NCBI GenBank assembly: GCA_019307815.1
Contig: JAFDIV010000005.1
Location: forward strand, 103,470 to 167,469
Direction: 5' to 3'
Source of the DNA: Deltaproteobacteria bacterium
GTDB lineage: Bacteria > Desulfobacterota > DSM-4660 > Desulfatiglandales > Desulfatiglandaceae
Length of the DNA: 64,000 bases
Under the pieces are notes generated by a model. The model was not told the origin of the DNA. It was given only the letters and a program-made list of their open reading frames with translations, and ran no database searches. Below are positions 53,305 to 60,172 of this stretch, piece after piece (position 1 is the stretch's first letter; the number at the start of each line of letters is the position of its first letter). Position numbers and translations under genes: made by a program.

Positions 53305-53350
53305 GCCCGCCAGAGTTCGGCGGACAAGCCCGCCAAAGTGCGGCAGACAA
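53305..53350. repeat. Tandem 23-bp GC-rich repeat
   Basis: Two adjacent 23-bp units (53305-53327 and 53328-53350) starting GCCCGCCA and ending CAGACAA or CGGACAA, with three mismatches. Each contains a CCGCC/GGCGG-type small hairpin. It lies between the kinase start and pyrK. Confidence 0.55.
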
Positions 53351-53425
53351 GCCTCCTTTCTTCTATTGCTTCTCCCGGAGTTTTGGTGTAGACATACGGA
53401 AACCTTTTCCTTATTACCGACCATC

Positions 53426-54214
53426 ATGCGCGAAATCAAATCAAAGGTTCAATTCAACAATGAGGTGGCTAGGGACACCTACCTCATGGGTCTTAAAGTG
53501 GAGGATGAAGAATTCCTGGCTGAACCGGGCCAGTTTGTTATGCTCCGGTTAAGCCAAGCCACGGATCCCTTGCTGCGACGCCCCTTTTCCATATGCGGTA
53601 CAACCCGAAAAAATACGATTTTGATCCTGTACCGGGTTGTGGGCAGAGGTACGTTCTTGATGGCAGCCATGTTGCCGGGGGCCGAGCTTTCAATTCTGGG
53701 CCCGCTAGGAAAGGGCTTCCGCCTTCCTGATCCAGGCCAAAGGACTTTTCTGGTTGCTGGGGGAATTGGGGTTGCCCCCCTGCTTTTTTTGGCATCGAGG
53801 ATTACAAAACACTCACCAAGATTATTAATAGGATATCGCAGCCAGAATGAAATTATTGATATCAGTGGTTTTGATCTTGGGGGAGTGGAGATAGTTCTTG
53901 CAACAGAAGACGGATCCACCGGATATCACGGCGTGGTGACGGATTTGCTGGCAAGTGAACTGAACAGGCTTGGCGGGGCTCCTTCCGTGGTATGTACCTG
54001 CGGGCCACCGGCTATGATGCAAAAGGTCTCTGAGATCTGCCTTAAGCAAGGGATTCCCTGTCAGGTATCACTAGAGGCGGCCATGGCCTGTGGTGTGGGG
54101 GCCTGCCTTGGATGCGCCGTCAGGAATGCCTCGGCCACTGATGGGTCCTATTACCATGTGTGTAAAGACGGACCTGTGTTTGATGCCATGATGATTGAAT
54201 GGGAAAGCCTATGA
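53426..54214 (+). CDS. pyrK: Dihydroorotate dehydrogenase B electron-transfer subunit
   Basis: FAD- and 2Fe-2S-containing subunit that links class 1B dihydroorotate dehydrogenase to NAD. It has EPGQFVMLRLSQATDPLLRRPFSI (FAD-binding RRPFSI), GRGTFLMA, GPLGKGF, VAGGIGVAPLLFLAS, CTCGPPAMM and the 2Fe-2S motif CGVGACLGCAV with HVCKDGPVF. The ATG at 53426 is chosen; a longer open frame to 53303 lacks similarity and overlaps the tandem repeat. It overlaps pyrD by ATGA. Confidence 0.93.
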   Translation: MREIKSKVQFNNEVARDTYLMGLKVEDEEFLAEPGQFVMLRLSQATDPLLRRPFSICGTTRKNTILILYRVVGRGTFLMAAMLPGAELSILGPLGKGFRLPDPGQRTFLVAGGIGVAPLLFLASRITKHSPRLLIGYRSQNEIIDISGFDLGGVEIVLATEDGSTGYHGVVTDLLASELNRLGGAPSVVCTCGPPAMMQKVSEICLKQGIPCQVSLEAAMACGVGACLGCAVRNASATDGSYYHVCKDGPVFDAMMIEWESL

Positions 54215-55134
54215 AAACGCTTGAACCCGACCTCAGGGTCAAACTCGGGCCAATGGAGCTGAAGAATCCGGTCATTGCCGCTTCAGGTACCTTTGGCTAC
54301 GGCGATGAATACGCAGATGTGGTGGCCCCGAATCTGCTTGGCGGCATTGTGGTGAAGGGGTTGTCTCTAGCCCCCAGGCCAGGCAATCCCCCACCCAGGA
54401 TAGCAGAGACCCCAAGTGGAATGCTGAATGCCATCGGCCTGGCCAACATCGGCGTGGAGGCATTCTTAAAAGAAAAACTCCCGTGGCTGAGAACCCTGGA
54501 TACTACGGTGATTGCCAATATCTACGGTCACACCGTGGCCGAATACGGAGAGGTGGCATTGGCTCTTAAGGGAGTGGACGGGGTAGATGCCATTGAAGTG
54601 AATATCTCATGCCCCAATGTGGAAAAGGGTGGTATGGCCTTTGGCACTGATCCCGAGATCGCCGCCATGGTGACCGAAGCGGTTCTCAAAAACACCGACA
54701 AACCGGTCATGGTAAAGCTGTCGCCTAATGTCACCGACATCACACAAATTGCCCGGGCAGTGGAGGGAGCAGGGGCACACATCATCTCTTTGATTAATAC
54801 GCTCACAGGGATGGCCATTGATGTTGAGACCAGGCGGCCTAGGCTGGCAAATGTGTCTGGTGGTCTGTCTGGTCCTGCCATTCGGCCGGTGGCCCTTTAT
54901 ATGGTCTATAGAGTTGTGCAGGCCGTAAAGATTCCGGTGGTGGGAATCGGTGGTATCATGGAGGCTCGTGATGCCCTGGAATTCCTGATCGCAGGGGCAA
55001 AAGCGGTTCAGGTGGGAACCGCCAATTTTGTGAACCCGCGGGCCACAGTGGACATTGTGGAGGGGCTGAAACAGTATTGCATTGAGAAAAAGATTGGGAG
55101 ATTAGAGGAAATAGTTGCCACTTTGAGAGTATAG
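54211..55134 (+). CDS. pyrD: Dihydroorotate dehydrogenase, class 1B catalytic subunit
   Basis: Oxidises dihydroorotate to orotate in pyrimidine synthesis, with FMN. It has NPVIAASGTFGYGDEY, VVKGLSLAPRPGNPPPR, NAIGLANIG and VIANIYGHTVAEYGEVA, then EVNISCPNVEKGG (catalytic Cys of class 1B), VMVKLSPNVTDI and LSGPAIRPVALYMVY, followed by GIGGIMEARDALEFLIAGA and VQVGTANF. 308 residues. It pairs with pyrK as required for the NAD-dependent form. Confidence 0.94.
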   Translation: MKTLEPDLRVKLGPMELKNPVIAASGTFGYGDEYADVVAPNLLGGIVVKGLSLAPRPGNPPPRIAETPSGMLNAIGLANIGVEAFLKEKLPWLRTLDTTVIANIYGHTVAEYGEVALALKGVDGVDAIEVNISCPNVEKGGMAFGTDPEIAAMVTEAVLKNTDKPVMVKLSPNVTDITQIARAVEGAGAHIISLINTLTGMAIDVETRRPRLANVSGGLSGPAIRPVALYMVYRVVQAVKIPVVGIGGIMEARDALEFLIAGAKAVQVGTANFVNPRATVDIVEGLKQYCIEKKIGRLEEIVATLRV

Positions 55135-55141
55135 AGTCACC

Positions 55142-55185
55142 AACTTTTACCCATTTCGGCTCAAGGCTGATTTGGGTAAAAGTTA
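55142..55185. repeat. REP-like palindrome, copy 2
   Basis: AACTTTTACCCA and TGGGTAAAAGTT (12-bp arms) flank a core closely matching copies 1 and 3. It lies in the gap between pyrD and the aminopeptidase, where its RNA would form a stable stem and could protect or end the pyrD message; no T-run follows. Confidence 0.6.
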
Positions 55186-55235
55186 GTGGCAATCAATTGT
55201 AGTGAGGATGTTGCTTTTACAAGGAGAATAGAACA

Positions 55236-56663
55236 ATGGCGCAAAAAAGACTTACAAAAAAACAGATCAAGTCCTTAGCCGAAAGGCTTTCCTATACCCC
55301 ACGGCTTGTGTGGGATGTTATTGAGGAACGGGAAAAGAAAAGGGCCCTTGCCTTTGCCGAAGATTACAAGGCATTCCTTGACAAGGCAAAGACCGAACGA
55401 GAGGCCGTGGCCTGCATTCGGGAGATGGCACTGGCCAAGGGATTTACCGAAGAGGTCATCCGTGGCTCTCGTAAGCCCATGGTGAGGTCCTTCCAGGAGA
55501 AGGCCGTTGCCCTTGCAAGGCCAGGCAAGGCCCCATTGGATCAAGGGCTTCATCTTATTGTCTCCCACATTGATGCTCCCCGCCTGGATCTCAAGCAAAA
55601 GCCCCTGTATGAGGAGGTGGATCTGGCCTTTTTCAAGACCCATTACTATGGAGGGATCAAGAAATACCAATGGCTGGCCCGCCCTTTGGCCCTCCATGGC
55701 CGCATTGTCAAGGCAGGCGGGGGCTCCTTGGATATCGCAGTTGGTGAGAATGAAGGGGATCCGGTGTTTACGGTCCTGGACCTGCTCCCGCATCTGGCCC
55801 GCAAGGCCCAGTACAACAAGAAGCTCCATGAGGCAATCGAGGGCGAGAAACTAAATCTGATTGTGGGAGGGCTTCCTTTGGGTGATACGGACACAAAGGA
55901 TCGGTTCAAACTGGCGATCCTTCAACACCTGCACGAGAAATATGGATTGACTGAAGAAGATTTCATCAGTGCCGAGCTGGAGGTGGTGCCCGCAGGTCCT
56001 GCCCGCGACGTGGGATGGGACCGGGCCCTTATTGGCGCCTATGGCCAGGATGATCGTTCCTGCGCCTTTGCAAGTTTAAGGGCATTGCTTGATATCGGGC
56101 AGCCTCAAAGAAGCAGTATTGTCCTATTTGTTGATAAGGAAGAGATCGGAAGTGATGGTGCCACTGGTGCCAAGTCCAAGTTCCTGGAGGCGGTTGTCTA
56201 TGACCTCATGATGGCCCTAGAAATGGAGCCAAGTGCAAGGGTTGCCTATGAGATCCTCACCCGCTCACGGGCCTTGTCAGCTGATGTGAACGGCGCCCTG
56301 GACCCTGATTACCAGGATGTGCATGAGAAGCGCAATGCCGCCCGCATGGGATACGGTGTATGTGTGACTAAGTTTACAGGCCATGGTGGAAAGTACGAAA
56401 CCAACGATGCTAGTGCCGAGTATGTTGGATGGCTACGAAGGCTTTTCAACGAAAACAAGGTGGTCTGGCAAACGGGTGAGCTGGGCAAAGTGGACGAGGG
56501 GGGAGGCGGAACTGTGGCTAAGTTCCTCGCCATATATGGCATGGAGGTTATTGATTGCGGTCCCCCGGTGCTTTCTATGCACTCTCCTTTTGAGATTACC
56601 CACAAGGGAGATATCTATATGACCTATAAGGGATTCAGAGCCTTTTTAGATGTAAACAGCTAA
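55236..56663 (+). CDS. M18-family aminopeptidase
   Basis: Zinc aminopeptidase of the M18 (aspartyl aminopeptidase/ApeA-type) family. It has LIVSHIDAPRLDLKQKPLY (metal His-Asp), GGIKKYQWLARPLALHGRIV, VGENEGDPVFTVLDLLPHL, GAYGQDDRSCAFASL (second metal Asp), VLFVDKEEIGSDGATGAKS (catalytic Glu pair), RSRALSADVNGALDP and a C-terminal HSPFEITHKGDIYMTYKG. Length 475 fits. AAGGAGAA precedes the ATG. It abuts the convergent hydrolase gene with no gap. Confidence 0.9.
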   Translation: MAQKRLTKKQIKSLAERLSYTPRLVWDVIEEREKKRALAFAEDYKAFLDKAKTEREAVACIREMALAKGFTEEVIRGSRKPMVRSFQEKAVALARPGKAPLDQGLHLIVSHIDAPRLDLKQKPLYEEVDLAFFKTHYYGGIKKYQWLARPLALHGRIVKAGGGSLDIAVGENEGDPVFTVLDLLPHLARKAQYNKKLHEAIEGEKLNLIVGGLPLGDTDTKDRFKLAILQHLHEKYGLTEEDFISAELEVVPAGPARDVGWDRALIGAYGQDDRSCAFASLRALLDIGQPQRSSIVLFVDKEEIGSDGATGAKSKFLEAVVYDLMMALEMEPSARVAYEILTRSRALSADVNGALDPDYQDVHEKRNAARMGYGVCVTKFTGHGGKYETNDASAEYVGWLRRLFNENKVVWQTGELGKVDEGGGGTVAKFLAIYGMEVIDCGPPVLSMHSPFEITHKGDIYMTYKGFRAFLDVNS

Positions 56664-57455
56664 TTACACCTTGTTCACAAGCTCCTTTATAGCCGTGATG
56701 TATTGGGCCATACCCCGGATAAAAATGTCGTTGTGGTTTGCTCCGGGGATCTTCAGAAATTGTTTTTCTGGGGCAGGACATGCCTCGAAAAGTGCAACGC
56801 CATCAGAGAAGGGGATAATATGGTCATATTCCGCATGGATGATTAGAGTTGGTTTGTGAAAAGAGGCGATCTTGTCCTTGTTGCGGAATCCTTTCTCTTC
56901 CTTGAAGCCTATGGCATCCGGGTCCACTCCTAGCAACTGGAGCAAGGGACCTGCATAGGCAAAGCCACTTTCAATGATAAGCCCGGCGATTTCCCCTTCA
57001 TAATGGGCGGCAAGCTCCAGGGCCGAAGCACTGCCCAAAGAGCGGCCCATCACAATTAATGGCCCGGAATATCCCTTTTCCGCCAGCCATTTCCTGACAA
57101 AGTGGAAAACAATGTGGCAGTCCCGCATCATGGATGTGATGGAAGGCTGGCCTCCTGAGCGGCCATAACCTCTATAATCAATAGTTAGAAAATTGATGCC
57201 GTGACGGTTGTACAAAGGGCCCATATCATCATAGTCGGCCACAATTTCCCCGTTTCCGTGAAAGAAAAGGATGTTAGGCGCCTGAGCGTTATGGAGATGA
57301 AAACGTGCCCCTACCTCCACTTCATCTTCCACAGGTATCATGACATCCTCACCCTTTCCACCCGAATTGTCCCATTCTGGCCGCGGGTGGAAGAGAGACA
57401 TGAGTATCTCAGGCCGATCAAGATGAGAATAGTCGATTTTGGATATGTCGATCAT
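56664..57455 (-). CDS. Alpha/beta hydrolase
   Basis: Serine hydrolase of the alpha/beta fold, about 263 residues, cytoplasmic with no signal peptide. It has NILFFHGNGEIVADYDD (oxyanion HGNG), TIDYRGYGRSGG, nucleophile elbow VMGRSLGSASALELA (Ser), acid in IHAEYDHIIPF and His in GANHNDIF. The ATG at 57455 gives MIDISKIDYS. An ATG at 57476 lies inside a palindromic repeat and is less likely. Substrate unknown; the pattern is near BEM46-like or dienelactone-type serine hydrolases. Confidence 0.8.
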   Translation of the reverse strand: MIDISKIDYSHLDRPEILMSLFHPRPEWDNSGGKGEDVMIPVEDEVEVGARFHLHNAQAPNILFFHGNGEIVADYDDMGPLYNRHGINFLTIDYRGYGRSGGQPSITSMMRDCHIVFHFVRKWLAEKGYSGPLIVMGRSLGSASALELAAHYEGEIAGLIIESGFAYAGPLLQLLGVDPDAIGFKEEKGFRNKDKIASFHKPTLIIHAEYDHIIPFSDGVALFEACPAPEKQFLKIPGANHNDIFIRGMAQYITAIKELVNKV

Positions 57456-57462
57456 AATGTTC

Positions 57463-57504
57463 AAACTTTTACCCATTTCTGCTTTGAGCCATTTTGGGTA
57501 AATA
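57463..57504. repeat. REP-like palindrome, copy 3
   Basis: Third, more diverged copy: AACTTTTACCCATTTCTGCT then a variable core and TTTTGGGTAAATAA. It sits in the 5' region of the hydrolase gene on the minus strand, the same position as copy 1 relative to its gene. Confidence 0.55.
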
Positions 57505-57850
57505 AAAAAGTGATATTTTTATGTGCTAAGAAGCTAGATACCTTAATGTGAGCAATATCTAGCTGTGGCACGATTATCTCCACCCATGGCCCATTGAAAA
57601 ATGAGCGAGTAATTTGATCGGGACACCGAGGATTCGAATACAGGATGTGGTACCCCTCTCCCGATGAACCTGAAAAAACAAATGCTGTCCTCTCTTTTTA
57701 ATACCAAGGATTACGTTTGGACTAAAGGCATAAGAAGAAACATTCGACCATGATTTGCTCTTACTAGGATCTACTTCAGAGGACTGTTGGCACTAGACCA
57801 GCGCAGATTGTGAATCGCTAAAAGTGGTAACCTAACGCATCAATCAAAAA
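57505..57850. other. Intergenic stretch left of the island boundary
   Basis: About 345 bases with no gene or RNA recognised. A TTCGAAT at about 57631 resembles a tRNA T-loop but has no pairing arm. This should be chromosomal DNA that lay downstream of the original tRNA-Glu. Confidence 0.4.
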
Positions 57851-57881
57851 ATGGGACTCATTTGAGATTCATGAGTCCCAT
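57841..57881 (-). terminator. Rho-independent terminator of tRNA-Glu
   Basis: Perfect 11-bp inverted repeat ATGGGACTCAT/ATGAGTCCCAT (57851-57881) with TTTTTGATT following on the minus strand. It lies 12 nt after the tRNA CCA end. Confidence 0.75.
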
Positions 57882-57893
57882 TTGTATGCGCAG

Positions 57894-57937
57894 TGGCGTC
57901 CCCAACCGGATTTGAACCGGTGTTGCCGGCGTGAAAG
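57894..57937 (-). tRNA. tRNA-Glu(UUC) 3' fragment (probable island attachment site)
   Basis: On the minus strand the order is anticodon loop CTTTCAC (anticodon TTC), stem GCCGG, variable GCAAC region, a perfect T-arm (ACCGG-TTCAAAT-CCGGT), acceptor TGGGGAC, discriminator G and an encoded CCA (57896-57894). The other half is missing: the bases 5' of the loop are AGAGA instead of a CCGGC partner, and no D-arm or 5' acceptor GTCCCCA follows. It is therefore a truncated copy with identity ending at the anticodon loop. This is the usual shape of the att core duplicated when a tyrosine-integrase island enters a tRNA gene. Confidence 0.85.
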
Positions 57938-58013
57938 TCTCTCAACACCAAATCGGACTTTTAAGTAAAATCACATATTTATCGAAATATCAAAAACTTA
58001 CTGCGGGATTTTT

Positions 58014-58085
58014 TGCGTGAATTTTCCAGGAAAAATCATAAAAAACCAGAATTTTGTCACCCAAATTCACGCAAAAATTCACGCA
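58014..58085. repeat. Repeated TGCGTGAATT sites near the island end
   Basis: AAATTCACGCA occurs as a direct pair at 58063-58073 and 58075-58085, and its inverse TGCGTGAATTTT at 58014-58025. They start about 77 bp inside the tRNA fragment. Arm-type integrase or excisionase binding sites are a fair guess. No gene is seen between 57940 and 58344. Confidence 0.45.
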
Positions 58086-58344
58086 GTGGAAAAGCATCTT
58101 TTTCGGCCTGAAAATGGACGATCATTTCCATTTTTTGGAGGCATTTCCACAACCAAATTTGTCCCGCGCCAAAACCTGGAGATATTATCCCGCTACTGAT
58201 AAGTGACTGAAGCTCTCACCACAAATCTCCATAGCGTCCAAACAAGCCAAGCGCGAATATGCACTTTTAGCTTGCGGGTGAGAAAGGAAAGTGGTACAAA
58301 GTGTCGGCAATTATTAATATGTGCCGACGTTTTGAGGCAGAACG

Positions 58345-58956
58345 GTGTTGAAAATGAAGGCTGGTACGGTCGACAAGATACTGAAGATTGTCAAAGAAAG
58401 CGGGGTAATCCGGCCGCGGGACCTGGAGTCTCATGGAATCTCTCGCAAATATCTGACCCTCATGTATCGGAAGGGACTTCTGAACAGGGTGGGGAGGGGC
58501 CTGTATGTGGCATCAGATATCGATCCTACAGAGCATCATACGATAGCTGAGGTTTGTAAGCGGATACCGGGGGGAGTGGTCTGTCTTATTTCAGCACTAC
58601 AGTTCCATGGCCTGACAACCCAAATGCCCTTTGAAGTTTGGATAGCAATTGATCGCAAGGCACGGTATCCCAGGGAGCCTAAACTCCCCATACGCATTGT
58701 GCGCTTTTCCGGCCAGGCACTGAATTCCGGGGTTGAGGAGTCTTCAATCGAGGGAGTCCCTGTAAAGATTTATAACCCGGCAAAGACAGTGGCAGACTGC
58801 TTCAAGTACCGAAACAAGATCGGGCTGGATGTTGCTCTCGAAGCACTCAGAGAGTGCCTCAGCCAACGCAAGTGTACTAACGACGATCTGTGGCGGTATG
58901 GGAAGATATGCAGGGTCTGGAATGTGATGAAACCTTACCTGGAGGCACTCTCGTGA
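58345..58956 (+). CDS. AbiEi-type antitoxin/transcriptional regulator
   Basis: Antitoxin of a type IV toxin-antitoxin (AbiE) system; AbiEi proteins bind their own promoter. N-terminal winged helix (AGTVDKILKIVKESGVIRPR, ISRKYLTLMYRKGLLNRVGRGLYV), then CLISALQFHGLTTQMP and a C-terminal domain with KIYNPAKTVADCFKYRNKIG, typical of AbiEi_4/AbiEi_1. 203 residues from a GTG, or 200 from the ATG at 58354. Its stop overlaps the toxin start (GTGA). First cargo gene of the island. Confidence 0.87.
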   Translation: MLKMKAGTVDKILKIVKESGVIRPRDLESHGISRKYLTLMYRKGLLNRVGRGLYVASDIDPTEHHTIAEVCKRIPGGVVCLISALQFHGLTTQMPFEVWIAIDRKARYPREPKLPIRIVRFSGQALNSGVEESSIEGVPVKIYNPAKTVADCFKYRNKIGLDVALEALRECLSQRKCTNDDLWRYGKICRVWNVMKPYLEALS

Positions 58957-59894
58957 GCCGAACACGGCCTGCCAATCTGTCTACCTCAATACGCCAGAGG
59001 CTGCTGAACTTGAGCCGGGAGAGGAACGAGGTTTTCAATCTCGTCCTTATGCGTTACGCACTGGAACGTCTCCTTTATCGCCTTGCCCGATCGGGACATG
59101 CCGAAGACTTTGTCCTCAAAGGCGCAATGCTCTTCACGGCCTGGACGGAAAAGTTGCACCGGCCGACAAAAGACCTGGATCTACTGGGACATGGGAATGA
59201 TTCAGGGGAGCATCTGAAGGCCCTATTTCAGAAGATTTGTCAGGTAGAAGTCGAGCCTGATGGACTGGTGTTTGATGAGAGCACGGTCCGGGTAGAAGAG
59301 ATACGCGACGATCAGGAATATCAAGGCCAGCGTATACGCCTGACAGTCCATTTGGGTAGCGCAAGGATCCCTGTCCAGATCGACGTGGCATTTGGTGATG
59401 TGATCACGCCGGGGACGGAGGAGATCGATTATCCTACGCTCTTGAACATGCCTCCCCCTCGTATTCGTTCCTATCCGAGAGAGACGGTCGTATCGGAGAA
59501 GCTCCAGGCAATGGTTGCCCTTGGTATGGTGAACAGCCGAATGAAGGATTTCTACGACATCTGGGTAATTTCGAAGCAGTTTCCATTTGAGGGGTCGATA
59601 CTAACACGCGCCATCCGAGCGACATTTGAACGGCGGAGGACACAAATACCGGAAGGCATTCCGGCAGCCTTGAGCGATGAATTTGTCGCCAATCAAGAAA
59701 AGGGCACCCAATGGAAGGCGTTTCTAAAACGAACCCTGTTGGCGGATCAGGGAGTCGAACTTTCACTGGTAATCAATGAACTGAGGAATTTTCTAATTCC
59801 CCCGCTCCGGGCTGCAGCCTCTGGCGAATCTTTCTCTCGGTTCTGGAAAGAAGGGGGTCCGTGGTCGAAGGTTGAATCTACCCTTTCCGATTAG
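58953..59894 (+). CDS. AbiEii-type nucleotidyltransferase toxin
   Basis: Nucleotidyltransferase-like toxin of the AbiE system. The active-site region is FVLKGAMLFTAW followed by RPTKDLDLLGHG, the DxD-type acidic pair of the fold, and IPVQIDVAFGDVITPGTEEI with a third acidic residue. The later RETVVSEKLQAMVALGM and NSRMKDFYDIWVIS match the AbiEii C-terminal block. About 313 residues from the GTG at 58953, which has GGAGG upstream and overlaps the antitoxin stop. Known members cause growth arrest, often tied to phage defence; they modify tRNA or another target. Confidence 0.88.
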   Translation: MSRTRPANLSTSIRQRLLNLSRERNEVFNLVLMRYALERLLYRLARSGHAEDFVLKGAMLFTAWTEKLHRPTKDLDLLGHGNDSGEHLKALFQKICQVEVEPDGLVFDESTVRVEEIRDDQEYQGQRIRLTVHLGSARIPVQIDVAFGDVITPGTEEIDYPTLLNMPPPRIRSYPRETVVSEKLQAMVALGMVNSRMKDFYDIWVISKQFPFEGSILTRAIRATFERRRTQIPEGIPAALSDEFVANQEKGTQWKAFLKRTLLADQGVELSLVINELRNFLIPPLRAAASGESFSRFWKEGGPWSKVESTLSD

Positions 59895-60172
59895 TTTCCC
59901 CCTGGATACCCGCTGAACATTGTGACGTGATCATTGTCGCTTCACCCGGCATCAAATCGTTCCGGCTTTAGGAAGGCTCCGGTTCAAGACAATATTTTTT
60001 CAAAAAAATCGTTTTTCTTTGACCTGATCTGTCAAACCCATGTGATAGAAGATCTCCGAAAACCCTGGAGATCTTTGGATAAACTTTAAGCCATATAGGG
60101 AATATTCTTGACTATTTAGTTAAATTTAGAATAGTTTACTAAAGTTCTCATGACAAATCGGGGCATTTCATC
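59895..60172. promoter_or_regulatory. Leader of the helicase gene with an AT-rich imperfect palindrome
   Basis: AT-rich region. Around 60111-60138 ACTATTTA is mirrored by TAGAATAGT across an AATTT centre, overlapping a TTGACT (60108-60113). This looks like an operator over a promoter. The helicase ATG is at 60173. Confidence 0.3.

Noticed and set aside
57610..57660. Second tRNA remnant suggested by TTCGAAT
   Set aside because: The flanking bases do not pair as a T-stem and no acceptor end follows.
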